Assembly (NCBI RefSeq): GCF_018614195.1
Contig: NZ_JAGGOT010000051.1
Location: 155,854 to 219,853 of the forward strand
DNA length: 64,000 bases
Direction of reading: 5' to 3'
Origin: Streptomyces sp. ISL-43
Lineage (GTDB): Bacteria; Actinomycetota; Actinomycetes; Streptomycetales; Streptomycetaceae
A model generated the notes under the pieces. The model had not been told where the DNA came from. It saw only the letters and a list, made by a program, of their open reading frames with translations, and did not search any database. Shown in pieces: positions 32,659 to 41,284 of this stretch; the stretch's first letter is position 1, and each line of letters starts with the position of its first letter. The position numbers were made by a program, and so were the translations under genes.

Positions 32659-34028
32659 CCGGGCCGCTGGACATACGCACCGCACGCCGCCGCTACGTCA
32701 CGGTCTGCGCCCTGTTCTGGCTGCCGCTGGGACTGACCATCGCACCCCTGATCCTGCTGTTCACCGAGCGCGGCATGGCCATGACGGCCATCGCGGGCTT
32801 CTTCGCCGCGCACTCCCTCACCGCCGCCGCTCTGGAACTGCCCACCGGAGGACTGTCCGACGTCCTGGGGCGCCGCGCCGTCCTGGCCGCCGCCGGCCTC
32901 CTGAACCTGACCGCCCTGACCCTCGTCGGCCTGGGCACGACCGGCTGGCTGCTCGGACTCGGCATGGCTCTCATGGGAGCAGGCCGTGCCCTGTCCAGCG
33001 GGCCGGCCGAAGCCTGGTACGTCGACACCGTCCACGCGCACTCCGGCCCGGACACCGAACTGCGCACCGGACTGGCCCGCGGCTCCTCCGCGACATCCGC
33101 CGCGCTCGCCGCGGGTACCCTGCTCGGCGGCGCCCTTCCCTGGTTGCTCGGCCTCGGCCCCGACCTCGGCGCCCGCCTGAGCGAAGCGACTTCCGGACTG
33201 GTGCTGCCCCTTTCCGCCCCGCCGCTCCTGGGCGCGGCCGTCGAGATCGCCTTCGTGCTCTACGTCTTGACCGCCCTACGGGAGCCGCCCCGGCCGACGG
33301 CCACCCTGCGCGACGTACTCCGAGGCATCCCGGGCACCGTCGCGGACGGACTGCGCCTGGGCGCACGCGACGCGCTGGTCCGCCGGATCCTCCTCAGCGC
33401 GGGGGCCGCCGGCAGCGCCCTCGCCGCGATCGAACTGCTCACACCGGGCCGTGCCGCGGCGCTCACCGGTGCGTCCGGGTCGGGCGCGGTGCTCTTCGCC
33501 GCACTCGCCTGCGCCGGATTCGTCTGCTCCGCCATCGGCGGCCACCTCGCACCACTGACCGCCCGGCTCGCGGGAAGCGGCGAGCGCGCCGTCATGATGA
33601 GCCTCGGCACCAGCGCGAGCGGCCTGCTGCTGCTCGGCGCCACCGCGGCCGCCGCGGGAGCGGGCTCCATGATCCTCGCGGTCATCGGCTACGGCCTGGT
33701 CTACCTCGGCCTCGGCGCGGCGGGACCGAGTGAGAACGACATCCTGCACCGCCGCGTCCCCAGCGCGGGCCGGGCCACCGCACTGTCGGTGCAGTCCCTC
33801 ACCCTGCAACTGACGGGAGCCGCCACCGGCCTGATCGTCAGTCTCCTGCCGGCAGGCCCGCTGCCCTGGCTGCTGGGAGGCGCCGTACTGCTCGCGGGAG
33901 CCCTCCTGTGGATGCACCGCGGCGGACCCATACCCCCGGATCCCGCGGACACGCCCGCACCACACACCGCGTCGTCCTCCCCGATCACCGTTGCCTCCGA
34001 TCCCCCTCGTCACCACGCCGGTCAATAG
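32655..34028 (+). CDS. MFS transporter
   Basis: The 457-residue protein has twelve predicted segments with the MFS motif region ELPTGGLSDVLGRRAVLAAA between helices 2 and 3, placing it among drug/metabolite exporters. The loop GPAEAWYVDTVHAHSG after helix 4 and the internal loop ALREPPRPTATLRDVLRG are typical of a Streptomyces group always paired with ArsR-like regulators. GTG 32655 overlaps the regulator stop by four bases. Substrate unknown; export of a toxic compound sensed by the regulator is the simplest idea. Confidence 0.87.
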   Translation: MTGPLDIRTARRRYVTVCALFWLPLGLTIAPLILLFTERGMAMTAIAGFFAAHSLTAAALELPTGGLSDVLGRRAVLAAAGLLNLTALTLVGLGTTGWLLGLGMALMGAGRALSSGPAEAWYVDTVHAHSGPDTELRTGLARGSSATSAALAAGTLLGGALPWLLGLGPDLGARLSEATSGLVLPLSAPPLLGAAVEIAFVLYVLTALREPPRPTATLRDVLRGIPGTVADGLRLGARDALVRRILLSAGAAGSALAAIELLTPGRAAALTGASGSGAVLFAALACAGFVCSAIGGHLAPLTARLAGSGERAVMMSLGTSASGLLLLGATAAAAGAGSMILAVIGYGLVYLGLGAAGPSENDILHRRVPSAGRATALSVQSLTLQLTGAATGLIVSLLPAGPLPWLLGGAVLLAGALLWMHRGGPIPPDPADTPAPHTASSSPITVASDPPRHHAGQ

Positions 34029-34074
34029 CCTTCGCTCGCGGCGAGCGAAGGCCCGCCTTCCGGGGGAGGCGGGC
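34029..34074. terminator. two adjacent hairpins between convergent genes
   Basis: CCTTCGCTCG-CGG-CGAGCGAAGG (34029-34051) has a perfect 10-bp stem. It is followed immediately by GCCCGCCT-N8-AGGCGGGC (34051-34074) with an 8-bp stem. They lie between the stop codons of the MFS gene and the convergent IPT-repeat gene and probably terminate both transcripts. Confidence 0.75.
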
Positions 34075-34122
34075 CGGCGCGTACCGCGTGGGGGGTGCCT
34101 GGTCGGTGTCGGGCGGGGTGGG

Positions 34123-35955
34123 TCAGGGGCAGGTGACCAGGAGGACGGAGACGGCCGTGCAGGTGGCGGTCGCGCTGTCGTTGAGCGGGTTGGGGTCGCC
34201 CGGCGCGGACACCGTACGGGTGCCGGTGACCGAGATCTTGCCCAGGGAGAGCAGGTGCAGCGGTACGCGGAACGTCTTGGCGGAACTGCTGCCGGTGGCG
34301 ATGGTGCCGTAGACGCAGGTCACGGTGGTCCCGCTGCTGGTGCATCCCGGGGACAGGCCGGTGGCGGACGAGCCCGGCGGCAGGCCGGCGGTGAGCGTGG
34401 CCGAGGTGACCGTGCCGGGGCCGGTGTTGCGGGCGGTCAGGGTGTAGGTGAGGTAGGGGACCAGCAGGCTCAGATTCGGCTGGGCCGTCAGGTCGACGTC
34501 GATGTCGGCGGGCGGGACCTGGTACGTGTACCGGCCCGCGCCGACCGCGGCGCTGGTGCCGCCGGGCGTGGTGACCTGGACGTCGACGGGGCCCGCGGCA
34601 TGGGCGGGTGCGGTGGCGGTGCACGTGGTGGGGGTGCAGGAGAGGCCGGTCGCCGGGTTGCCGGGGCCGAAGGTGAGCGCGGTGGCGCCGCTCAGGCCGG
34701 TGCCGTTGACCGTGACGACGGCGCCGCCGTCCGTCGTGCCGGCGGACGGGCTGAGCGAGGTCACCACCGGCACCGGAATGTAGGAGTACCGGCCGGCGGG
34801 GGAGAGGGCGCTGCTGCCGCCGGGGGTCGTGGCCTGGACGTCGACCGTCCCGGTTCCGGCCGGTGAGGTGGCCGTGCACGAGGTCGTGGTGCAGGTGACG
34901 TTGGTGGCGGGGTTGCCCGGGCCGAAGGTGATGGTGGCGCCCGCAAGACCGGTGCCCGTGACCGTCACCACCGTGCCGCCGGCCGCGACTCCGGTGTCAG
35001 GGCCGATGCCGGTGACCGTGGGTGCGTTCCGGGTGAAGGCGAACACGATCCGGCCGTCTCCGGTGTTGGCCCCTTCGGTCAGGGTGACGGGGGAGCCGGG
35101 TACCGTCCCGGAGACCAGGCTGGATCCTCCGCCTCCGCCTCCGCCGCCACCACCGGTGGCGCCGTATCTGCCGCCGGCTCCGCCACGGCCGCCGCCGCCG
35201 TACCCGGCTCCGCCGCGCCCGCCGGCGCCCGTCGGACTGAAAACGCCCTGGGCGGCGGCGCCGCCGGGACCGTTCGGGTAGGCGCCCGGGGAACCGTTCG
35301 GGCCCTCGTTGTCCGCGCCGGGCCCTCCGATTCCGGGGGTCCCGCCGGCGATGTCGGTGCCCGGGCCTCCGCCCGTACCGCCCTGGGCGTCGGGGACCAT
35401 GCCGTTGCCGTCGGCGCCCGCGCCGCCGCTGTCACCGCCGGCCGCCCCCCGGTAGGCGGGGGAGCCGATGCCCGGACCGCCCGCTCCGCCGCCCGAACCG
35501 GCGGTCAACAGGGGCGCGTTGGTGGCGGTGGTCACCGCTACCAGGGCCCCGCCGAACCCGGGCACGCCGAACTGCGTGCTCGCGGCGGCGTTGGCGCCAC
35601 GTCTGCCGACGGTGACGTTGAACGTCTGCCCGGGCGTGGCGGGGACGGTCGCGACGAGGTGCGCGCCCTTGCCGCCCGAAGTGCCGTCCCCGGAGTTCCC
35701 GCCGCCGGCGCCGTCGAGGGTCACCACACCGCTCGAGACGCCGTCGGGCACGGTGACGCTGCCGGTACCGCCCGCCGAGCAGGTGATCGTGGTGGTGGCA
35801 CCCGCCACGACCGGGGCGGCGCACACCCCGTCCGCCGACGCCGAAGTCGCCAGTACGGTCAGGCCGCCCGCGGCCAGCGTGGACGACGCGGCCACCGCCA
35901 GCAGCCGGTAGCGCCACCGGGTGCGCGGCCCGTGTAACACAGCAGTCGAAGACAT
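34123..35955 (-). CDS. secreted glycine-rich protein with two IPT/TIG domains and a DUF11-like domain
   Basis: The 610-residue precursor has a signal peptide (YRLLAVAASSTLAAGGLTVL ending TSASA), a jelly-roll-like N-terminal part (about 40-150), a glycine-rich region (150-300, repeats of GGxGG), and two IPT/TIG immunoglobulin-like domains beginning PTVTGIGPDTGVAAGGTVVT and PVVTSLSPSAGTTDGGAVVT. A DUF11-like domain follows (LSLLVPYLTYTLTARNTGPG). There is no LPxTG or membrane anchor, so release or loose wall association is likely. The design suggests an adhesive or matrix protein; no enzyme domain is seen. GGGGGAGA precedes ATG 35955. Confidence 0.82.
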   Translation of the reverse strand: MSSTAVLHGPRTRWRYRLLAVAASSTLAAGGLTVLATSASADGVCAAPVVAGATTTITCSAGGTGSVTVPDGVSSGVVTLDGAGGGNSGDGTSGGKGAHLVATVPATPGQTFNVTVGRRGANAAASTQFGVPGFGGALVAVTTATNAPLLTAGSGGGAGGPGIGSPAYRGAAGGDSGGAGADGNGMVPDAQGGTGGGPGTDIAGGTPGIGGPGADNEGPNGSPGAYPNGPGGAAAQGVFSPTGAGGRGGAGYGGGGRGGAGGRYGATGGGGGGGGGGSSLVSGTVPGSPVTLTEGANTGDGRIVFAFTRNAPTVTGIGPDTGVAAGGTVVTVTGTGLAGATITFGPGNPATNVTCTTTSCTATSPAGTGTVDVQATTPGGSSALSPAGRYSYIPVPVVTSLSPSAGTTDGGAVVTVNGTGLSGATALTFGPGNPATGLSCTPTTCTATAPAHAAGPVDVQVTTPGGTSAAVGAGRYTYQVPPADIDVDLTAQPNLSLLVPYLTYTLTARNTGPGTVTSATLTAGLPPGSSATGLSPGCTSSGTTVTCVYGTIATGSSSAKTFRVPLHLLSLGKISVTGTRTVSAPGDPNPLNDSATATCTAVSVLLVTCP

Positions 35956-36327
35956 CGAAGTCTCCCCCTCTCGCCTCCGCCCGGCAGTGGCCGGAGGCGA
36001 AAACTCCTGGGAAGCCGCGGCCGGACGCTCCAGTACGGCGAACCGGAGCGCGCCGCTTCGTACGACGGCCCGTCCGTTCGCCGGTATCCCAGGACTCGTC
36101 GGAAGGGCAACGGCCCGGTCATACCGGCGGAAGCATCGCAGCGAGCGGCGCGTGGCGGGCGGCGAATGCCGGATCGTCGTGCCGAACATGCCGGGAAACG
36201 CCGAACCGGCCACCGCGGTCGTACGAATGTCCGAGCGGAGGCGAGCCGCCGGGCGTGTTCCCGATGGTCGTCGGCCCGACCGCGAGTTCCCCGCCGCCGG
36301 GTCCGCGACCCTCGAACGGCCGCGTCG
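35956..36327. other. intergenic region upstream of the IPT protein
   Basis: These 372 bases lie between the IPT-protein start and the stop of the SRAP gene, both on the minus strand. No gene or clear hairpin was identified. It must contain the promoter of the IPT gene and the end of the SRAP transcript. Confidence 0.5.
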
Positions 36328-37056
36328 TCAGGTCGCGGGGTCGAGGAGGTGGGGGTCGTTGTTGCGGACGCTGTTGACGGCCGTGGATACCGCGGTCACC
36401 GTGAGGCGGCCGTCGGCGGGGGTGTGGAGGAGGGCGCGGAGGTCCGTCGTGTCCTGGTGGGACGGGTCGAGCCAGGCCTCGTAGTCGCCCGGGTCGAGGG
36501 CGAGGGGCATCCGCGGGTGGATGCGGCCGGCCGCGTCGGTGGCTTCGGTGGTGATGATCGTGGCCGTGGTGAGCCAGGCCGCCGGGTCGTCCTGGTCGGC
36601 GACGGCCGGGTCGCGCCAGAACTCGTACAGTCCGGCCATCGCCATCACGGAGCCGCCTTCGGGCTGGATGAAGTACGGCTGCTTGTAGGCCTTGGCCGAT
36701 GCGGTGGCCGGCACGGCGACCCACTCGTAGAAGCCGTCCGCGGGCAGCAGGCACCGGCGTTTGGCCAGGGCTCGCCGGAAAGCCGGCTTCTCGTGGACGG
36801 TCTCCACCCTCGCGTTGATCATCCGCGATCCCACCGACGGGTCCTTGGCCCAGGACGGCACCAGCCCCCACCGGATCGGGCGCAGCCGCCGCTGGAGCTC
36901 GCCGGTGTCCCGGGCGGCGCGTTCCAGGACCGCCCACACCTCGTCGGTGGGCGCGACGTTCCACGAGGGTCCGAGGACGCGCTCTGGGTCGAGCAGGGCG
37001 TCGAAGATGCCCGCGAGGTCTTTCGGTGCCCGGGAGGAGGCGTATCGGCCGCACAT
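36328..37056 (-). CDS. SOS response-associated peptidase (SRAP/YedK/HMCES)
   Basis: The 242-residue protein begins MCGRYASS, leaving catalytic Cys 2 exposed after Met removal, as required for thiazolidine cross-linking to abasic DNA. It has PSWNVAPTDEVWAVLE, the conserved Asn/Arg region RMINARVETVHEKPAFRRAL, the catalytic Glu in LLPADGFYEW, and the His in RIHPRMPLALDP. It shields abasic sites in single-stranded DNA during replication. ATG 37056 is fixed by the Cys 2 requirement. A G-rich tandem repeat sits just upstream. Confidence 0.95.
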   Translation of the reverse strand: MCGRYASSRAPKDLAGIFDALLDPERVLGPSWNVAPTDEVWAVLERAARDTGELQRRLRPIRWGLVPSWAKDPSVGSRMINARVETVHEKPAFRRALAKRRCLLPADGFYEWVAVPATASAKAYKQPYFIQPEGGSVMAMAGLYEFWRDPAVADQDDPAAWLTTATIITTEATDAAGRIHPRMPLALDPGDYEAWLDPSHQDTTDLRALLHTPADGRLTVTAVSTAVNSVRNNDPHLLDPAT

Positions 37057-37171
37057 GCTCTCCACTCTCGCACCCTTCCCGCGCCAGGTCGGGCTGAGCG
37101 CGCCGGTCCGGGTCGCCGCCGGCCTCGTCAGGTCCGCGAGCGGTGCGGAGTACGGAGACGGACAGGGAGAG

Positions 37172-37206
37172 GGACATCGGGGACGGACATCGGGGACGGA
37201 CATGGG
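37172..37206. repeat. 13-bp tandem repeat, about 2.7 copies
   Basis: GGACATCGGGGAC occurs twice in direct succession, followed by the partial copy GGACATGGG. It lies in the 206-base divergent interval between the SRAP gene and the coiled-coil gene. It could be a regulatory array or a replication-slippage product. Confidence 0.7.
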
Positions 37207-37262
37207 CGGGAGGCGACGTGGCGGGGCGGCGCGCGGCCACGGCGCGGGGCATGGTGGTGGCC

Positions 37263-38192
37263 ATGGACGTGGACGCGGTGATCTTCGAGTTGTACGGGCT
37301 GAAGCCGGTGGAGTTCACCGCGGCCCGCGACGCGTACGTGGCCCGGGCCCGCCGGGAGAAGGACAACGACGCGGCGGCGGCGATCGGACGGCTGCGCAAA
37401 CCGAGGCTGGCCGTGTGGGCGGCGAACCTGCTGGCCCGGACCCATCCCGACCAGGCCGAGGCGCTGCTGCGCCTCGGCACGGAGCTGCGCCGTGCCCACC
37501 GGGAGCTGGACGGCGCGCAGCTGCGAGCGCTGACGCACGAGCAGCACCGGGTGATCGGTACGCTGCGCCGGGAGACGGTACAGCTCGCGGCCGGGGCGGG
37601 AGAGCCGCTCCGGGAGACGGTGATGTGGGAGATCGAGCAGCTCTTCCGCTGGGTGCTGGCCGATGAGGACGCGGCCCTCCAGTGGGCGGCCGGCCGCATG
37701 GTGAAGGCGCCGACCGGGGCGGTCGGGTTCGACGGCCTGGAGCCGGCCCCGGGCGCCGCACCCCCGCCTGCCGCTCCGGCATCCCACCGCTCGTCCGCCG
37801 CACCCCCGCCTGACGCTCCCGCACCACGCCGCACGGATGCCGCTGCCGCGCAGGCGGCGGACGACCACGAGGACCAGGTGGCCCGGCGGGCCGCCGAGAA
37901 GCGCCGGGCCCGGCTGGCAGCCGCCCGCGAACAAGCCGACGCCTCGGAGGAACTGCGACGCGCTGAGGAGCGCCTCGCCGAGGCGGCAGCAGCCCGGGAC
38001 CGGGCCGAGGGCGACGCGGCCGCGCTGCGCGACGAACTCACCACCCTGCGGCAACGGGTGGAAGAAGCCCAGCGAGCGGCGCGGGAAGCGAAGCGCCTCC
38101 ACCGCCAGGCCGGCCAGGAGCGGGCCAAGGCCCTGCGGGCGGTGGAGAGCGCTGCGCGTCGGCTCGAGGAGCTGGACCGGGGCGAGGACTGA
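37263..38192 (+). CDS. hypothetical coiled-coil protein
   Basis: The 309-residue protein has a helical N-terminal domain (1-160) containing VIFELYGLKPVEFTAARDAY and the conserved-looking RLRKPRLAVWAANLLARTHP. A Pro/Ala-rich linker (about 165-200) follows, then a long charged coiled coil (VARRAAEKRRARLAAAREQA to LEELDRGED). I know this architecture only as an uncharacterised Streptomyces family. It is divergent from the DNA-repair SRAP gene. ATG 37251 is an alternative start. Function unknown; the coiled coil suggests a structural or DNA-associated role. Confidence 0.75.
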   Translation: MDVDAVIFELYGLKPVEFTAARDAYVARARREKDNDAAAAIGRLRKPRLAVWAANLLARTHPDQAEALLRLGTELRRAHRELDGAQLRALTHEQHRVIGTLRRETVQLAAGAGEPLRETVMWEIEQLFRWVLADEDAALQWAAGRMVKAPTGAVGFDGLEPAPGAAPPPAAPASHRSSAAPPPDAPAPRRTDAAAAQAADDHEDQVARRAAEKRRARLAAAREQADASEELRRAEERLAEAAAARDRAEGDAAALRDELTTLRQRVEEAQRAAREAKRLHRQAGQERAKALRAVESAARRLEELDRGED

Positions 38193-38252
38193 AGCGCGCG
38201 GAACCCGGCCGGAGTGCTGCTCGGCCCCGAGGCCTTCCAGTGCTGCGACAGG

Positions 38253-41200
38253 CTAGACGGGTCGTGCCCGACTGGAGACGGTGACGTCGTCGACCCGCAT
38301 CGGGTGGCCCGGTTCGGTGTCCGGGCCCGGGGCGGCGCCGTCGGCGAGGGGGAGGCTGCCGCCGATGGCGACGTTGAGGATCAGGAACAGTCCGTGGTCC
38401 ACCGCCCGTTTCCAGGTCTCGGGGTCCATCCGGGACGCGGCCACCCGGTGGTGCACGCGGCCGTCCAGGTACCAGCGCACCTCCTCGGCGCCGGGGGAGA
38501 GGTCGACCTCGACGGCGTAGGAGTGGAATCCCGAGCGGCAGCCGTCGCACGGCTGCGGGCCCGAGCTCAGGCCCGCCGGTTCCTGGCAGGGGCCGCCCTG
38601 GAGGATCCCGCAGTGCATGGTCGCGAAGACGCTGTCCCGGCCGTTGACGGACTCCATGACATCGAGTTCCCCGACGCCGGGCCAGCCCGTGTACCCGTCG
38701 CGCAGCGGCGCCCCGAGGGTCCAGAACGCCGGCCAGTAGCCCGCCGCCTTCGCGCCCGTCACGCCGGGCAGCGCGATCGAGGCCTCGATGCGCAGCGTCC
38801 CGCCGGGGGGCGGTGCGAAGTCGGAGCGCCTGGTCTCGATGCGTCCCGAACTCCACCGGCCGTCCGTGCGGGTGGGGACGATCTCCAGCACTCCCTTGCC
38901 GTCGAGACGGACGTTCTCGCTCGCGTCGGTCATGGTCTCGACCTCGCCGGTGCCCCACTGGGGTGCGGGGCAGCCCGGGTAGCAAGTGCCGATGTCGTGA
39001 ATCCAGTTGACGGCGGAAGGACGGCTGCCCGCGGGGCCGTCGAAGTCGTCCCGCAGCATCCGGGTCCACCCCGCCGCCCCGGGCGTCCCGGAGGCGGTCA
39101 CAGCGGGCAGCGCCCCGGATTCGGTGAGCAGCCGCTCGAGCCGGGGGGTCAGGACGACGGCCGCGACATTGGTCAGGTGGGCGTCGTCCCGGTAGAGCAG
39201 GATGCGGTCCAGTACCGCCGGGCAGGTCGGGCCGTCACCCGGGCACAGGACCGGGTTCACGCTGACGCCGAGTACGCCGGGCAGCGCGCCGGAGGCGATC
39301 CGCCGCGCCAGCGGATCGGGCTGCTGGGAGTTCGTACGGCTGAACGCGCAGGCGGCGGGCGATTCGGGGCTGCCGGAGACACAGGCGGGGACGTCCGTGC
39401 CGGGCACGGGAGTGTCCTCGATGTAGACGATCGGTGCGCCGATCTCCCGCAGCGCCTCGAGGGTCTTCTCCCAGCCGGCGGCCGGCAGTTCGGGGTCCGC
39501 GGTGTAGCGGTTGAGCGAGGCGATCACGATGAGGCGGGGTGTGGGCTGGTGCCGCAGCCGGTCCAGGGTGTCGGCCCGCCACGTGTCGCACTCCCGGTAG
39601 GCGCGGCCGAGTTGGGGGCTGTCCACGGCCAGTTGTGGCAGCGGGCAGCCCTGCTTCACCAACTCCTGGAGCGCCCAGCCACGTTGCGAGGCCATGGCCA
39701 GCATCGCGGAGAACCACTGGCCGGCGTGCGAGTCGCCGAGCAGCACGATCCGGTCCGGGCTGTCCACCGCGCCGAACAGGCAGTCCGGGCTGCGGGTCAC
39801 GGCAGGGGCGACCTCGCAGGCCCCGTCCGGCGGGAAGTCCTTGCGTGCCTGGGCGGGGCCGGGTACGACGGGGCCGTCGCCCAGCGGCGCCCCCGCGGTC
39901 CGGGCGAGCAGGTGCGGGCCGGAGGCGGCGCCCGGGGGAAGGCCGTTCAGCTCGACCGGCGTGGCCGGACCCAGCAGGTTCAGCGTGGTGGTGCCCACCA
40001 CGAGCGCGAGCACGACGGGCAGCACGACGGCCGTGACACCCACCGACAGGCCACGGCGCGGGAGTTCGGAGACGGTGCGGCTGCGGCGCAGCGGCTGCTC
40101 GACCCAGCGCATGGTGGCGTAGGCGGGCAGTACGGCGCCCAGTGTGAGCGCTGCCTTCGCCGGCCAGCCCTGGGTGCCGAAACGGGCCTCGGCGAGGACG
40201 AGCACCGGCCAGTGCCACAGGTAGAGGTTGTAGGAGAGCCGCCCCACCGCCCGGGGCGCCCGGCCCGCCAGCAGCCGGCCGACTCCGTAGGCACCCATCG
40301 CGCTGTGCTCGCCCCGGCCGGGTATCGCGGCGAGGATGACGGCAGCGGTGGCCAGGGTCGGCACGAGGGCCGCGTAGCCGGGGTAGGGGGTGGAGGTGCC
40401 GTACGACACGGCGCACCAGACGATCGCCGCGCCCCCGGCCCACCCGCACAGCAGCCGCAGCGGCCTGGGACCGCGCATGAGGTGCCAGGGCAGCAGGGCG
40501 AGGAGCGCGCCGACGCCGAACTGCCAGACGCGCGAAGGCGTCGCGAGGTAGGCGAGCGAGGCGGAGTGGTCCGTCCAGCGCAGGGACAGTGCGAACGACC
40601 CGAGGACCAGCGGTACGGCGGCCAGTGCCACGGCGGAGCGTACGGCACGGCCACGGCGCACCGCCCGGGCCGCGCCGAGCACGATCAAGGCGAGCATCGG
40701 TGCCCAGAGGAGGTAGAACTGCTCCTCGACGGCGAGGGACCAGAAGTGCAGCAGCGGGCTCTGGTCGTGTCCGGCGGCGAGGTAGTCGGTCTGCTGGGCG
40801 ATGAACCGCCAGTTGGCGGCGGAGAGGGCCGCCGCGACGACGTCCTGCTCCAGGCCGGCGCGGCGCAACGGTACGGTCAGCCAGGCTCCGGCCATGGCCA
40901 CCGCGCCGAGCACGACGGCGGCGGACGGCAGGAGCCTTCGCGCCCGCCGGGAGAAGAAGTCCAGGAGCCGGATCCGCCCCGTGGTGACCGCCTCCCGGAC
41001 GAGGAGGCCGGTGATGAGGTAGCCGGAGACGACGAAGAACACGTCCACGCCGACGAAGCCGCCCGCGAGCCCCGGAATCCCGGCGTGGAAGGCGAGGACC
41101 GCGAGGACGGCGACGGCGCGCAGTCCCTCGATGTCGGGCCGGAAGGCGGACCGGTGCGGGCTGGGTCCGGACTCGCCGCCGGAGCGCGACGGGGACGTCG

Positions 41201-41270
41201 GGGGACCGGGCGGCGGGGTGCTGTCGCGCCCTCGGTTGCGGCGCGCGCCGGGCGCCATGGGGAACGGCAT
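38253..41270 (-). CDS. acyltransferase 3 / SGNH / GH16 triple-domain membrane protein
   Basis: The 1005-residue protein carries three modules. Residues about 44-440 form an OafA-type acyltransferase 3 membrane domain (DIEGLRAVAVLAVLAFHAGI with catalytic His; FFVVSGYLITGLL; YNLYLWHWPVLV). Residues about 470-730 form an SGNH domain, as in peptidoglycan or LPS O-acetyltransferases (VLLGDSHAGQW and the D-x-x-H pair in RDDAHLTN). The last 271 residues form a GH16-like domain with the catalytic signature GELDVMES, preceded by GYWPAFWTLG. The first two modules would O-acetylate a surface glycan; the third would cut beta-1,3 or related linkages outside. The start lies 14 bases after the GT2 stop, so the two form an operon. 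The C-terminal fusion is unusual. Confidence 0.88.
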   Translation of the reverse strand: MPFPMAPGARRNRGRDSTPPPGPPTSPSRSGGESGPSPHRSAFRPDIEGLRAVAVLAVLAFHAGIPGLAGGFVGVDVFFVVSGYLITGLLVREAVTTGRIRLLDFFSRRARRLLPSAAVVLGAVAMAGAWLTVPLRRAGLEQDVVAAALSAANWRFIAQQTDYLAAGHDQSPLLHFWSLAVEEQFYLLWAPMLALIVLGAARAVRRGRAVRSAVALAAVPLVLGSFALSLRWTDHSASLAYLATPSRVWQFGVGALLALLPWHLMRGPRPLRLLCGWAGGAAIVWCAVSYGTSTPYPGYAALVPTLATAAVILAAIPGRGEHSAMGAYGVGRLLAGRAPRAVGRLSYNLYLWHWPVLVLAEARFGTQGWPAKAALTLGAVLPAYATMRWVEQPLRRSRTVSELPRRGLSVGVTAVVLPVVLALVVGTTTLNLLGPATPVELNGLPPGAASGPHLLARTAGAPLGDGPVVPGPAQARKDFPPDGACEVAPAVTRSPDCLFGAVDSPDRIVLLGDSHAGQWFSAMLAMASQRGWALQELVKQGCPLPQLAVDSPQLGRAYRECDTWRADTLDRLRHQPTPRLIVIASLNRYTADPELPAAGWEKTLEALREIGAPIVYIEDTPVPGTDVPACVSGSPESPAACAFSRTNSQQPDPLARRIASGALPGVLGVSVNPVLCPGDGPTCPAVLDRILLYRDDAHLTNVAAVVLTPRLERLLTESGALPAVTASGTPGAAGWTRMLRDDFDGPAGSRPSAVNWIHDIGTCYPGCPAPQWGTGEVETMTDASENVRLDGKGVLEIVPTRTDGRWSSGRIETRRSDFAPPPGGTLRIEASIALPGVTGAKAAGYWPAFWTLGAPLRDGYTGWPGVGELDVMESVNGRDSVFATMHCGILQGGPCQEPAGLSSGPQPCDGCRSGFHSYAVEVDLSPGAEEVRWYLDGRVHHRVAASRMDPETWKRAVDHGLFLILNVAIGGSLPLADGAAPGPDTEPGHPMRVDDVTVSSRARPV

Positions 41271-41284
41271 GTTTGTGAAGCCTT

